Assembly: GCF_004761875.1 (NCBI RefSeq)
Contig: NZ_SJEY01000008.1
Location: 1 to 64,000, forward strand
Reading direction: 5' to 3'
DNA: 64,000 nt
Origin: Roseovarius aestuariivivens
GTDB lineage: Bacteria > Pseudomonadota > Alphaproteobacteria > Rhodobacterales > Rhodobacteraceae
Shown piece after piece: positions 16,903-33,854 of the stretch. Both the position numbers and the translations under genes were made by a program. Positions within the stretch are counted from its first letter, which is position 1; every line of letters starts with the position of its first letter. The notes beneath the pieces are model-generated. The model was not told the origin of the DNA. It saw nothing but the letters and a program-made list of their open reading frames with translations, and did not search any database.

Positions 16903-18360
16903 TCAGTCGTCGCTGCCGCTGTTCAAGAGACCATGCTTGCGCAGCTTGACATAAAGGCTTTGCCGCGAGAGGCCCAGCATCTCTGCCGCCGCTACACGGT
17001 TGTTCCCGGTCAACTGCACCGCCGTCTCGATGCAAAGCTTCTCGACAACGTCGGATGTCGCCGAAACCAGTTCCTTGAGAGAGGCCGTGCCGACCAGATC
17101 CATGACGTTTTTCATCGCGTCTTCGCTGACAACCGCCGCGGCGCCTTCGGCATCCACGCCCTCGACCGGTGTCACGTTGCGGATGATGAACCCGTAGCCG
17201 AAATCGCCGCCCTTGTTCTCAAGCTTCGCGACAGAGATGTCGACGCTCGAACGGGTCCCGACCACACTGGTCATCTGTGTGGCGTAATTGCGCAAGCGCC
17301 CTTTCTTGTGCGCGGTCTCCAGCATCAGCTTGAGATCGACCGCCCCGCGCGCGAAATAATCGTCGAGATTGGTCTCACGCACATCGCGCAACTGCGCCGC
17401 ATCGGTCATTTCGAGGAAGGCGTCATTGGCGTCGCGGATGGTGCCCTTGCCATCGGTCAGGACGATCGCGTCGCTGGTCGAGGCAAAGAGCAGAGCCATG
17501 GATTGCGCGACTTCGCTACCGCTGCTGATCTGCTCGTCAATCGACACCAGCCGGCACAGCATGAACAATTCGCCCGCCGCCCGGAAGAAATGCGGGCTGA
17601 GCGACACCGCGCGCCCGTTGCGGCGCGCAATCAAATCGACACCCTTGACCTCTTCCGACCCGGCGGCCGATTTCAGCGCCTCCATCAGCTCCTCACGCCT
17701 TCGCCCTTCAAAGACCTGCGCCAGGGAAGATCCAGCAAGGGTTGCGGCCTTTGTGCCCAAAAGCAGCGCCGCCGCGCTGTTGAGATCCCGGATCCGGCCC
17801 TTCTCGGGCTCCACCATGATCAAAGGCGTTTCCGAGGCCTCCAGCACCACGTTGTAAAAGGTCTGTTCGCCGCGCAGTTTCTGCTGGTCGCGTTCGCGCG
17901 CCATCTGCTCGGCGACAAGGCGTTGCTGCACTTCGGCAATCGGCTGCATGTCTCGACCAAGCAAGAGCACGTCTTCGCTGCCATAGATACGATGCAGAGT
18001 GTAACGGATCGGGAATTCCCACGTCGCATTGTCGACATGGTTGATCTCAAGCGCGCGCGGAATGACATCGGGATCCGATCTCAGGATCGCCAGACGCTGT
18101 GCCAGCTTTTCGCGGCTTTCGATGGTCAGGAACTTGTCGAACGGGCGACCGACCCAGTGATCGAGACTGCCCAGCGACGGACAATCGGGATTGACCGAAA
18201 TCCCGGTCACATCGCCATCCGCCCCCACGAGCACGGTGATATCAGCGGCCTGTTCTACGAGATTCTGCACGCTTGTCGGGTCCGGCAAAGCGCCGGCTCG
18301 CAGACTTTCCGATTTGCGCCGCTCCCGGGTCACACCCGCACCTCGTATTCGGCCCAGCAT
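16903..18360 (-). CDS. ppsR: Photosynthesis repressor PpsR/CrtJ
   Basis: Redox- and light-responsive repressor of bch, crt and puc/puf genes that binds TGT-N12-ACA. The 485-residue protein has an N-terminal domain, PAS domains in tandem, and a C-terminal Fis-type helix-turn-helix (NNRVAAAEMLGLSRQSLYVK). Both redox cysteines known from Rhodobacter have counterparts here (FMLCRL near 270 and EKLCIET near 440). The ATG at 18360 lacks a ribosome site. An in-frame GTG at 18333 has GAGGT 6 bases upstream and may be the real start (476 residues). It lies 9 bases after ppaA. Confidence 0.96.
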   Translation of the reverse strand: MLGRIRGAGVTRERRKSESLRAGALPDPTSVQNLVEQAADITVLVGADGDVTGISVNPDCPSLGSLDHWVGRPFDKFLTIESREKLAQRLAILRSDPDVIPRALEINHVDNATWEFPIRYTLHRIYGSEDVLLLGRDMQPIAEVQQRLVAEQMARERDQQKLRGEQTFYNVVLEASETPLIMVEPEKGRIRDLNSAAALLLGTKAATLAGSSLAQVFEGRRREELMEALKSAAGSEEVKGVDLIARRNGRAVSLSPHFFRAAGELFMLCRLVSIDEQISSGSEVAQSMALLFASTSDAIVLTDGKGTIRDANDAFLEMTDAAQLRDVRETNLDDYFARGAVDLKLMLETAHKKGRLRNYATQMTSVVGTRSSVDISVAKLENKGGDFGYGFIIRNVTPVEGVDAEGAAAVVSEDAMKNVMDLVGTASLKELVSATSDVVEKLCIETAVQLTGNNRVAAAEMLGLSRQSLYVKLRKHGLLNSGSDD

Positions 18361-18369
18361 ATCATGGCG

Positions 18370-19173
18370 TTACGCAATCCCGTTAAAGGGTACGGCCTCG
18401 GCCACGCTGGACAAGCCACATTTCTCAATCGCTTCACGGGCCGTTCTCACGGCAAAATCGGCCCCTGTGCGCATTACCAGCTTTTCGTCTTCGTCCACCG
18501 CCCGCCCGCCGACAACGATCGGCGGCACGTAATCCGCGTTGGTGCGAAGGTAATCCACCATTCCGGTTACTTTTTCAATAGAGCTACGTGTCGCAGCGGT
18601 GACCCCGATCATCGCAAACCTGCTGGAGCGGACCAATTCGACAAGCTCGCTGTTCTTCAACCCGATGGCCATATGCACCCAAAGCCCATGCCGCCGCATA
18701 TTGTCGGCGGCCACGAAAGCGCCCAGCGCGTGCTGTTCGAACTCCGGAATGACCATCAGCACCGATTGACCCAGCGGTACGCTGCGGTCCGTCCAGCGCA
18801 TCGTTGACGCCGCCGCGTCGGTGCGAAAGAGGCTTTGGAGCCGCGACGCCCCAACCGTGACGTCGACGAAACTGGCCTGGTCACTGACCCAAAGCTCGCC
18901 GAGATAGCGCGCGGCGGACGGGATATAGGACTGGTAGATTTCCTGCGAACTCACGCCGGTGGCCATCAGCGAAGACAGCACCGACTGGTAGCTGGCTTCG
19001 GATTCCGACATCAGGGCCTCGCAAAGCCGGGCGACCCATTGTTCACGGGTCCGCGGCTCGGTCGTATTCGATTTCGAGCTTACTGTCCGCAAGGCGGACT
19101 CCACCAGAAATCGGATCGCAGGTTTCTGCGTCTCCGCGAGACCAGAGTCATTCTTTTTCGAGGACTTGTCCAA
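18370..19173 (-). CDS. ppaA: Cobalamin-binding antirepressor PpaA/AerR
   Basis: Partner of PpsR that modulates repression in response to light and oxygen. The 267-residue protein has a B12-binding domain in its C-terminal half, with EFEQHALGAFVAA near residue 145 carrying the His that ligates cobalamin in AerR. The first codon is TTG (19173), with AGGAG 6 bases before it and no in-frame ATG nearby, so a TTG start is well supported. It forms an operon with ppsR and is divergent from bchF. Confidence 0.93.
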   Translation of the reverse strand: MDKSSKKNDSGLAETQKPAIRFLVESALRTVSSKSNTTEPRTREQWVARLCEALMSESEASYQSVLSSLMATGVSSQEIYQSYIPSAARYLGELWVSDQASFVDVTVGASRLQSLFRTDAAASTMRWTDRSVPLGQSVLMVIPEFEQHALGAFVAADNMRRHGLWVHMAIGLKNSELVELVRSSRFAMIGVTAATRSSIEKVTGMVDYLRTNADYVPPIVVGGRAVDEDEKLVMRTGADFAVRTAREAIEKCGLSSVAEAVPFNGIA

Positions 19174-19261
19174 TGGTCACTCCTGCAGGCGATATCAGCA
19201 TCCTCACGACGCCTAAGCCCTTTACTCCGGCAGTCTGAACTCTGCGCTCGCGGCCCGCAAT

Positions 19262-19279
19262 TGTCAATTTTTCCTGACA
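19262..19279. promoter_or_regulatory. PpsR/CrtJ box, ppaA side
   Basis: TGTCAATTTTTCCTGACA fits TGT-N12-ACA, 89 bases upstream of the ppaA start. It suggests autoregulation of the ppaA-ppsR operon by its own product. Confidence 0.8.
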
Positions 19280-19431
19280 TTCAGGCAGGATAAGAGCCTG
19301 CAAGGCCTTGGAAAGACACTCTAAAAAGTCTGGGAAAGATACCAGAATTCCAATATTTACAGGAAAATTCGCCGTCATGACGCGACTCACCCGAATGCCA
19401 AGCTGGATTGACGAACCGGACTTGGGTCACC

Positions 19432-19449
19432 TGTAAATATTAGTTGACA
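19432..19449. promoter_or_regulatory. PpsR/CrtJ box at bchF promoter
   Basis: TGTAAATATTAGTTGACA fits TGT-N12-ACA. The last six bases are the probable -35 element of the bchF promoter, so PpsR would compete directly with RNA polymerase for the long bchFNBHLM-puh operon. Confidence 0.85.
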
Positions 19450-19505
19450 CTTTCCCGCCGCCACCCCTAGCATCATGGGTGAAACACCGGCCTGCGAGGG
19501 GATTA

Positions 19506-27379
<7,874 letters not shown>

Positions 27380-27380
<1 letters not shown>

Positions 27381-28051
27381 TGAGCTACGACCGCACGCTT
27401 GCCTCTGTCGAGACCTATTTCGACAAGACCGCGACCCGCACCTGGGAGCGGCTGACAAGTGATGCGCCGGTGTCGAAAATTCGCGAGACGGTGCGGCGGG
27501 GCCGCGATGCGATGCGCGCGCAGATGCTGTCGCGCCTGCCCGATGACCTGCGCGGGGCGCGTATCCTCGATGCGGGCTGTGGCGCGGGGCAGATGACAGC
27601 GGAACTTGCCGCGCGCGGCGCGGATGTCGTGGCGGTGGATATTTCACCGTCGCTCGTAAGCATAGCGCAGCGGCGGCTGCCGGTGGATCTGGCGCACCGC
27701 GTCGATTTCCGGGCCGGTGACATGCTTTGCGATACTCATGGGCGCTTCGACCACGTGATCGCCATGGACAGCCTGATCTACTACGGCCGCGAAGACCTCG
27801 CCCGCGCGCTTGGGCAACTGAGCGCTCGCACCGCGGGGCGCGTCGTCTTTACCGTCGCACCGCGCACACCGCTTCTAATGATGATGTGGCGCGCGGGGCA
27901 ACTGTTCCCGCGTTCGGACCGCTCGCCCACCATGGTGCCGCACGCGCCCGCCAGCCTGCAAAAGGCGCTGGCGAACACCGCGCGGCTGACCCCGCTCGGC
28001 CGGATAACCTCGGGCTTCTACATCTCTCAGGCGATGGAGGTCACCGCATGA
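27380..28051 (+). CDS. bchM: Magnesium-protoporphyrin IX methyltransferase
   Basis: Methylates the ring C propionate of Mg-protoporphyrin IX with SAM, making the substrate of BchE and AcsF. The 223-residue protein has the class I methyltransferase motif ILDAGCGAGQMTAELA near residue 63 and VVAVDIS. The ATG at 27380 overlaps the bchL TGA; a TTG just before it is less likely. The stop overlaps the lhaA start. Confidence 0.96.
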
Positions 28052-29490
28052 TCTTCCACGCCGATCAGCTCAAGGCCTTCTCGCAGCGCTACCTGCCCTT
28101 TGCGGATGCGACCAGCGAAGGCCTGCCGCTTGGTCAGCTTCTGCGCCTGTCGCTCTTCCAGGTCTCGGTCGGCATGGCCACGGTGATGCTTCTGGGCACG
28201 CTCAACCGCGTGATGATCGTCGAACTATCGGTTCCGGCCACCATCGTGGCCGTGATGATCGCCCTGCCAGTCTTGATCGCCCCTTTCCGCACGCTGCTGG
28301 GCTTCCGCTCGGACACCTATCGCAGCGCCATCGGGTGGAAGCGCATCCCGTATCTCTGGTTCGGCTCGCTCTGGCAGATGGGCGGGCTGGCCGTCATGCC
28401 GTTCGCCCTGCTGGTTCTGTCGGGTCAGCAGACCGTCGGCCCCGCCTGGGCGGGCGAAGTTCTGGCCGCGCTTGCGTTTCTGATGACGGGCCTCGGCCTG
28501 CACATGACCCAGACCGCCGGTCTGGCCCTGGCCACCGACCGCGCCGATGACGCAACGCGTCCGCGCGTCGTGGCGCTGCTTTATGTGATGTTCCTCATCG
28601 GCATGGGCATTTCCGCCGTGGTGATCGGCTGGCTTCTGCGCGATTTCTCGGAACTGCGCCTTGTGCGCGTCGTTCAGGGCGCAGCGCTGGCGGGGATCAT
28701 CCTTAATCTCATCGCGCTCTGGAAGCAGGAGAAAGTCCGCCCCATGAGCCGCGCCGAGCGTGGCGCGCCGCGCCCGCGCTTCCGCGAGGCCTGGGCCGAC
28801 CTGATGGCAGGCGGCCAGGCGGGTCGGCTTCTGGCGGTGGTCTTCATCGGCACTATGGCCTTCAACATGCAGGACGTACTGCTGGAACCTTACGGCGGCG
28901 AAATCCTGGGCCTGTCGGTGTCGTCCACCACCTCGCTTACCGCGATCTGGGCCGCAGGCGCGCTCTTGGGCTTTCTTCTGACGGCGCGGTCGCTGACCCG
29001 CGGGCGCGACGCGTTCCGACTGGCGGCTTTTGGCGTGCTGGTGGGAATCTGGGCCTTCTCGGTCGTCATCCTGTCAGCGCCGATGCAATCGCCAGCGATG
29101 TTCTTTACCGGCGCAGGCCTCATCGGCCTGGGCGGCGGCATCTTCGCCGTCTCGACGCTCACCGCGGCGATGACTATGCCCGCCAAGGGCCTGGCCGGTC
29201 ATGGCCTGGCACTGGGTGCCTGGGGCGCGGCGCAGGCCACCGCCGCCGGGCTTGCCATCGCGTTTGGCGGCGCGATGCGCGACGCTGTCGACACCGTCGC
29301 CTCGACCGGCGCATGGGGCGAACCGCTCAACAGCGCCGCCACAGGCTATTCCTTCGTTTACCACGCAGAGATCGGGCTTCTTTTCGTGACGCTGGCCGCG
29401 CTTGGCCCGCTGGTGCGCTACGCCCGCCCGCAACCGCAACCCGAGACCAAAGGATCGGCCCGCATCGGCCTGGCCGACTTCCCCACATGA
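28048..29490 (+). CDS. lhaA: Light-harvesting 1 assembly protein LhaA (PucC family)
   Basis: A 480-residue, roughly 12-helix membrane protein of the PucC/LhaA branch. LhaA supports LH1 assembly, probably by holding or delivering bacteriochlorophyll near the protein insertion site. Conserved loops GFRSDTYRSAIGWKRIPYLW near residue 90 and FNMQDVLLEPYGGEILGL are present. It overlaps bchM by ATGA and sits just before puhA, the usual place for lhaA. The minus-strand paralogue at 14669-15919 is shorter. Confidence 0.94.
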   Translation: MIFHADQLKAFSQRYLPFADATSEGLPLGQLLRLSLFQVSVGMATVMLLGTLNRVMIVELSVPATIVAVMIALPVLIAPFRTLLGFRSDTYRSAIGWKRIPYLWFGSLWQMGGLAVMPFALLVLSGQQTVGPAWAGEVLAALAFLMTGLGLHMTQTAGLALATDRADDATRPRVVALLYVMFLIGMGISAVVIGWLLRDFSELRLVRVVQGAALAGIILNLIALWKQEKVRPMSRAERGAPRPRFREAWADLMAGGQAGRLLAVVFIGTMAFNMQDVLLEPYGGEILGLSVSSTTSLTAIWAAGALLGFLLTARSLTRGRDAFRLAAFGVLVGIWAFSVVILSAPMQSPAMFFTGAGLIGLGGGIFAVSTLTAAMTMPAKGLAGHGLALGAWGAAQATAAGLAIAFGGAMRDAVDTVASTGAWGEPLNSAATGYSFVYHAEIGLLFVTLAALGPLVRYARPQPQPETKGSARIGLADFPT

Positions 29491-29518
29491 CACGCCGATC
29501 CATGGAAAGGATACTCCC

Positions 29519-30292
29519 ATGAGTAACGCATTTTTCGGAAACTTCGATCTGGCCAGCGTCTCGATCTGGCTGTTCTGGATCTTCTTCGCGCTGCTGATCA
29601 TCTACATCCAGCGCGAGAATATGCGCGAGGGCTATCCGCTCGAGGATGACGACGGCAATCTTTCGGCCAATCAGGGACCCTTCCCCGTGCCCGAGGACAA
29701 GACCTTTATCCTGCCCCACGGCCGAGGAGAGTTGACCGTGCCGTCGGGCCAGCGGCCCGACCGCGACAACATCGCGCTGGAAAAGACCGCCGCCGGAAAT
29801 GGCTTTCCCTTCCAGCCCACAGGCGATCCGATGGCCGATGGCGTCGGGCCTGCCTCTTGGGCGAACCGGAAAGACGAGCCTGAACTGGATGGCAAGGGTC
29901 ACCCCAAGATTATCCCGATGGCTTCGACCGAGCATTTTCACGTGGCCGCCGGGCGCGATCCGCGCGGCCTACCTGTGATGGCCGGAGACGGCGAGGTGGT
30001 CGGCATGATCACCGACATGTGGATCGACGAGCCCGAACAGATGGTGCGCTATCTCGAGGTCGAACTCGACGCCGATCACGGTGGTGGCAAACGGTTGATC
30101 CCGATGACGCTGGCACGCATCTGGAAGAGCCACGTCAAGGTGCTCAAGATCTACGGCAAGCATTTCGCGGGCGTGCCGACCCACGCCTCGGCGCGGCAGG
30201 TCACCAAGCTCGAAGAGGACAAGATTTCCGCCTATTACGGTGGCGGCACCCTCTATGCGAGCGAAAGCCGGTTCGGCCCGAAGCTCGGCTGA
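29519..30292 (+). CDS. puhA: Photosynthetic reaction centre H subunit
   Basis: The 257-residue H subunit: one N-terminal membrane helix (residues about 12-30, SVSIWLFWIFFALLIIYIQ), then a cytoplasmic beta-rich domain that caps L and M and shapes proton entry to QB. The conserved IPMTLARIWKSHVKV stretch is present. The ATG at 29519 begins the conserved N-terminus. It is followed by puhB, puhC and puhE in the usual order. Confidence 0.97.
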   Translation: MSNAFFGNFDLASVSIWLFWIFFALLIIYIQRENMREGYPLEDDDGNLSANQGPFPVPEDKTFILPHGRGELTVPSGQRPDRDNIALEKTAAGNGFPFQPTGDPMADGVGPASWANRKDEPELDGKGHPKIIPMASTEHFHVAAGRDPRGLPVMAGDGEVVGMITDMWIDEPEQMVRYLEVELDADHGGGKRLIPMTLARIWKSHVKVLKIYGKHFAGVPTHASARQVTKLEEDKISAYYGGGTLYASESRFGPKLG

Positions 30293-30320
30293 TCTGACAC
30301 TCTGAAGGAAGGCTGCCATC

Positions 30321-30971
30321 ATGTCCCAGACCCATGACGACTTCGCGGTAGAGCCGGTTCCCGGCCTGCCGGAACGCCCGCCCGAGGGGGAACAGATCCT
30401 CTGGCAGGGCCGTCCGAACTGGTGGGCCCTGACCCGCGAGTCGCTCAACCTCTATTGGGTGATGGGCTATTTCGTGCTGCTCTTCGCCTGGCGTTTCATC
30501 ACGCTTCTGGACCAGGTGACGCTGCAGACGGCATTCGCGGCCTCCTTCCCCTTCGTGATCCTCGGGCTCATCGTGAGCGCGCTTTTGCTCATCATCGGCT
30601 ACGTGCAGGCTCGCGCCACGATGTACACAATCACCAATCGACGCGTGGCGATGCGCGTCGGCGCGGCCCTGACCGTGACACTCAACCTGCCCTTCACCCG
30701 CATCGCGCGCGCCGATCTCGACCTGCGCCGCGACGGCACCGGCACCATCGCGCTCGACCTGCAGGGCAAGACGCCCGTCAGCTATCTCGTGTGCTGGCCG
30801 CATGTGCGGCCCTGGCACATCAAGAACACCCAGCCCGCGCTACGCTGCATCCCCGATGCCAAGCGTATCGCCGGCATCCTCGCCGAGGCCGCAGAGGCGC
30901 GCATCTCGCAGCCGCAGATCGCCCGCTCCCCCGGCACCGCCGCGACCGCCCCCGGTCTCGCCGCTGAATAA
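30321..30971 (+). CDS. puhB: Reaction centre assembly protein PuhB
   Basis: A 216-residue membrane protein with a PH-like domain (GEQILWQGRPNWWAL near residue 22) and about three helices. In Rhodobacter, PuhB assists insertion of the RC H subunit and core assembly. The start has GAAGGAAGG upstream, 28 bases after puhA. Confidence 0.93.
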   Translation: MSQTHDDFAVEPVPGLPERPPEGEQILWQGRPNWWALTRESLNLYWVMGYFVLLFAWRFITLLDQVTLQTAFAASFPFVILGLIVSALLLIIGYVQARATMYTITNRRVAMRVGAALTVTLNLPFTRIARADLDLRRDGTGTIALDLQGKTPVSYLVCWPHVRPWHIKNTQPALRCIPDAKRIAGILAEAAEARISQPQIARSPGTAATAPGLAAE

Positions 30972-30991
30972 CCTGAAAGACACATAGAAAT

Positions 30992-31459
30992 ATGGCACGT
31001 ACCGACACCGCCCCCGCCTTCAAGGCCCATGACAAGGAGCTTGTACCGCGTATGCTCGTGCGGGCGATGTTCGGGCTCGTGGCCACGGTTCTGGTGCTCG
31101 TGACCATCGCGCGCGTGACCGATCAGCCGGTCATTTCCGTGCCGCCCAAGGGCGAGATTTCGGCCAGCCGCGACATTAATCTGTCCGGCGATATGGCAGG
31201 CTCCGCGCGCGTCACCGCGCTCGATGGCACCGTCATCGCAGATCTCACGCCCCAAGAGGGCGGATTCATTTCCGGTGTGTACCGCGTCCTCGTGCGCGAA
31301 CGCACCAAACACCGCGTGGCCCTCGAGGGACCGGTCACGCTCATCCGGTACGAAACGGGCCGGATTTCGATCCACGACCCGTCCACGGGCTGGAGCGCCG
31401 ACCTCATGGGGTTCGGGGCAGACAACGCAAGGGCCTTTGCACGGCTTTTGGCAGAGTAA
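30992..31459 (+). CDS. puhC: Photosynthetic complex assembly protein PuhC
   Basis: A 155-residue protein with one N-terminal membrane helix (about residues 24-42) and a periplasmic beta-rich domain (VTALDGTVIADLTPQEGGFI). It matches the PuhC family, which supports LH1-RC core assembly. It lies 20 bases after puhB. Confidence 0.92.
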   Translation: MARTDTAPAFKAHDKELVPRMLVRAMFGLVATVLVLVTIARVTDQPVISVPPKGEISASRDINLSGDMAGSARVTALDGTVIADLTPQEGGFISGVYRVLVRERTKHRVALEGPVTLIRYETGRISIHDPSTGWSADLMGFGADNARAFARLLAE

Positions 31460-31478
31460 ACCAAAGGAGGACGCCAAA

Positions 31479-31775
31479 ATGGGATGGCTGACCAAAGACA
31501 TAGAGCACGCACCATGCACGGTGGAAGTGTCTCACAAGTTCGAATCGCTGCACGCGCATGTGCGCTTCAACAACGGCGCGGTGATCTATCCGGGCGACGA
31601 GGTGAAGGTGCACGGACCGGAAATCATGGCCCCCTTCGGTGAGGTCGTAAGCGAAGATCGCGACGCCACCATCGTGCGCGCCTCCAAGCTCGAACAGCTC
31701 TGGACCAAACTGACCGGCGATTTCGAGGTCATGGAACTCTGCGAGTTCTCGTTCTCCGAGGAGGTCACGCTATGA
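31479..31775 (+). CDS. bciE: Small cyclase subunit BciE (candidate)
   Basis: A 98-residue soluble, acidic protein (MGWLTKDIEHAPCTVEVSHK start) encoded directly before acsF, whose ATG overlaps its stop (ATGA). In Rhodobacter sphaeroides a protein of about this size, encoded next to acsF and named BciE, is required for the O2-dependent cyclase of alphaproteobacteria. The assignment rests on position and size rather than a motif I can prove. The start has AAAGGAGG upstream. Confidence 0.72.
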   Translation: MGWLTKDIEHAPCTVEVSHKFESLHAHVRFNNGAVIYPGDEVKVHGPEIMAPFGEVVSEDRDATIVRASKLEQLWTKLTGDFEVMELCEFSFSEEVTL

Positions 31776-32902
31776 ACGCCCACGCCGGAAAGCACACCGC
31801 CGACGCCACAACCGTTGAAGAGGGCCTGGCCATCGCCGAGGCGCAGGACAAGCTTTATAACGACGAGATGGCCACCGAGACGGCCATGGCCAACACCCTG
31901 CTCACGCCGCGCTTTTACACCACCGATTTCGACGAGCTCGACGCGATCGACGTCTCTTCGGTTCGCGAGGACTGGGACAAGCTTATCGCGCAGATGGTCG
32001 CCGACCCCAACAAGGGCCACTTCAAGAAGAACGAAGACTGGGACCATGTCGACTGGGAGAACATGGAGCCGCAGCTCAAGAAGGAATTCATCGACTTCCT
32101 GATCAGCTCCTGCACCGCCGAGTTCTCGGGCTGCGTGCTCTACAAGGAGATGAAGCGGCGCGGCAACAACGACGATATCACCCAGCTTTTCCAGCTAATG
32201 GCGCGCGACGAGGCGCGGCATGCGGGCTTTATCAACGACGCGCTGCGCGAGGCGGGACTGCGGGTGAACCTGGGCTTCCTTACGCAGAAAAAGAAGTACA
32301 CCTACTTCCGCCCCAAGTTCATCTACTACGCCACCTATCTCAGCGAAAAGATCGGCTATGCCCGCTATATCACGATCTTCCGCCATCTCGAGGCGCATCC
32401 CGAGCACCGCTTCCACCCGATCTTCAAGTGGTTCCAGGAATGGTGCAACGACGAGTTCAGCCATGGCGAGGCCTTCGCGCTTCTGATGAAGACCGACCCC
32501 AAGCTGACCGCGGGGCGTAACGTGCTTTGGATCAAGTTCTTCCTGACGGCGGTCTATGCCACGATGTATATCCGCGACCATCAGCGCCCGGCCTTCCATG
32601 AGGCGCTTGGCGTCGATCCGGACTGGTACGCGCATGAGGTCTTCACCAAGACCTCGGAACTTTCCAAGCAGATCTTCCCGATCACGCTGGATATCGAAAA
32701 CCCGCGCTGGCAGGCGGGTCTGGTGCGGCTGCAAAAGGCCAATGCGGATCTCGACCGTGCCCGCAAGCAAGGCGGTCCGCTGGGCCTGATCAAGCGCCTC
32801 GGCGCGCAGGCGCGGGCTGCCACGGCCTTCGCCGGGCTCTACTTCATCCCGGCGAAAAAGCACCAGGTGCCAACCTCGACCCGGCTGGAGCCGGTCTACT
32901 GA
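31772..32902 (+). CDS. acsF: Oxygen-dependent Mg-protoporphyrin IX monomethyl ester cyclase
   Basis: The 376-residue diiron monooxygenase-type catalytic subunit of the aerobic cyclase. The carboxylate/His iron ligands are visible in CTAEFSGCVLYKE, ARDEARHAGFIN and CNDEFSHGEAF. It works when oxygen is present, complementing BchE. It is translationally coupled to the small bciE gene in front. It lies in the puh operon rather than beside bchE, so it is not under the FNR site. Confidence 0.97.
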   Translation: MNAHAGKHTADATTVEEGLAIAEAQDKLYNDEMATETAMANTLLTPRFYTTDFDELDAIDVSSVREDWDKLIAQMVADPNKGHFKKNEDWDHVDWENMEPQLKKEFIDFLISSCTAEFSGCVLYKEMKRRGNNDDITQLFQLMARDEARHAGFINDALREAGLRVNLGFLTQKKKYTYFRPKFIYYATYLSEKIGYARYITIFRHLEAHPEHRFHPIFKWFQEWCNDEFSHGEAFALLMKTDPKLTAGRNVLWIKFFLTAVYATMYIRDHQRPAFHEALGVDPDWYAHEVFTKTSELSKQIFPITLDIENPRWQAGLVRLQKANADLDRARKQGGPLGLIKRLGAQARAATAFAGLYFIPAKKHQVPTSTRLEPVY

Positions 32903-32990
32903 TGGCCCGGGCCGCGGCCCATATGCAAAACCGGCGTGGGGGGCCAGCCCCCCACGTCGAAATCGCATGGCGATTTCAACCCTTCCCCAA

Positions 32991-33013
32991 GAGTATGCGG
33001 GCCGAGATGAAAC
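32991..33013 (+). repeat. GAGTATTTT...AAGAAGAAA element, degenerate copy 2 (acsF-puhE gap)
   Basis: GAGTATGCGGGCCGAGATGA and following bases, directly before the puhE ribosome site AGGAGGG. It resembles the element at 26429-26453 in its ends but not in the middle. Confidence 0.3.
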
Positions 33014-33026
33014 AGGAGGGCGACGC

Positions 33027-33854
33027 GTGTTGACCTCGCCCTGGATCGCGGCCCTGGCAGCCCTTTTCGTCTGGTGGTTCTCCACCGGTGCGATTCTGTG
33101 CCTCGTGCGCCATGCCGACCGGGGCGGGCGCCGGACGCGGATCCTCTGCACGACGCTTGGCCTGCCGCTCCTGCTGGCTGGGCTCTGGGGCTTTGCCGCG
33201 TCGCTCGATCTTTCGGGGCCGGGCGCGGCCTATGCCGCGTTTCTCTCCGCGCTGGCCGTCTGGGGCTGGGTGGAGCTGTCGTTCCTGACCGGTGCCATCA
33301 CCGGCCCGAACCCCTATGCCTGCCCCGAGGACCTGCCCGAGTGGGAGCGGTTCATCCGCGCCTGGGGCACCATCGCCTATCACGAGATGCTGCTGACCGT
33401 GCTCTTTGCCGCCATGTGGCTTTACGGGGCGGGGGCCGAAAACACCGTGGGCCTCTGGACCTTCACGGTCCTCTATTTCGCGCGCATCTCGGCCAAGCTG
33501 AACCTCTATTTCGGGGTGCCGCGCATCAATATCGAATTCCTGCCCGGCGCGCTGGAACATCTGGCAAGCCATTTCCGCATCTCGCGGCTCAACTGGGTGT
33601 TTCCAGTCTCCGTCACCGGGCTGACCTTCGCAGTGGCCTGCTGGCTGGAACGGCTCCACGCCGCCACGACACCGGCCGAAACGGTCGGCTTTGCCCTGCT
33701 GAGCGCGATTACCGCGCTTGCCCTACTCGAACACTGGCTGATGGTGCTGCCATTGCCGGATGCCAAGCTTTGGCGCTGGATGCTACCCGCTCCGGTGTCA
33801 AGCACTTCAAAAACACCAAATACGACAAGACCGGAGGGGACCCATGGATTTTGA
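33027..33854 (+). CDS. puhE: Photosynthetic complex assembly protein PuhE
   Basis: A 275-residue integral membrane protein with about seven helices and the family stretch [24 protein letters not shown], given here in two parts: [15 protein letters not shown] then PRINIEFLP. PuhE influences core complex assembly and bacteriochlorophyll level. GTG at 33027 is chosen because AGGAGGG lies 7 bases upstream; the open frame from 32967 reads through the intergenic element. The end overlaps the hemA start by 11 bases. Confidence 0.9.
   Translation: MLTSPWIAALAALFVWWFSTGAILCLVRHADRGGRRTRILCTTLGLPLLLAGLWGFAASLDLSGPGAAYAAFLSALAVWGWVELSFLTGAITGPNPYACPEDLPEWERFIRAWGTIAYHEMLLTVLFAAMWLYGAGAENTVGLWTFTVLYFARISAKLNLYFGVPRINIEFLPGALEHLASHFRISRLNWVFPVSVTGLTFAVACWLERLHAATTPAETVGFALLSAITALALLEHWLMVLPLPDAKLWRWMLPAPVSSTSKTPNTTRPEGTHGF

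Larger units (their letters stand above)
19174..19505. promoter_or_regulatory. Divergent control region ppaA / bchF
   Basis: A 332-base gap without a convincing gene. It holds two exact PpsR boxes listed separately, and a likely bchF promoter: TTGACA at 19444-19449 and TAGCAT at 19468-19473 (18-base spacer), followed by GAGGGG at 19496-19500. The middle part (about 19285-19430) shows nothing recognisable beyond AT-rich stretches. Confidence 0.7.

Noticed and set aside
19148..19390. 80-codon frame in the ppaA/bchF gap
   Set aside because: It overlaps a PpsR box and the ppaA start region, lacks a ribosome site and shows no known motif.
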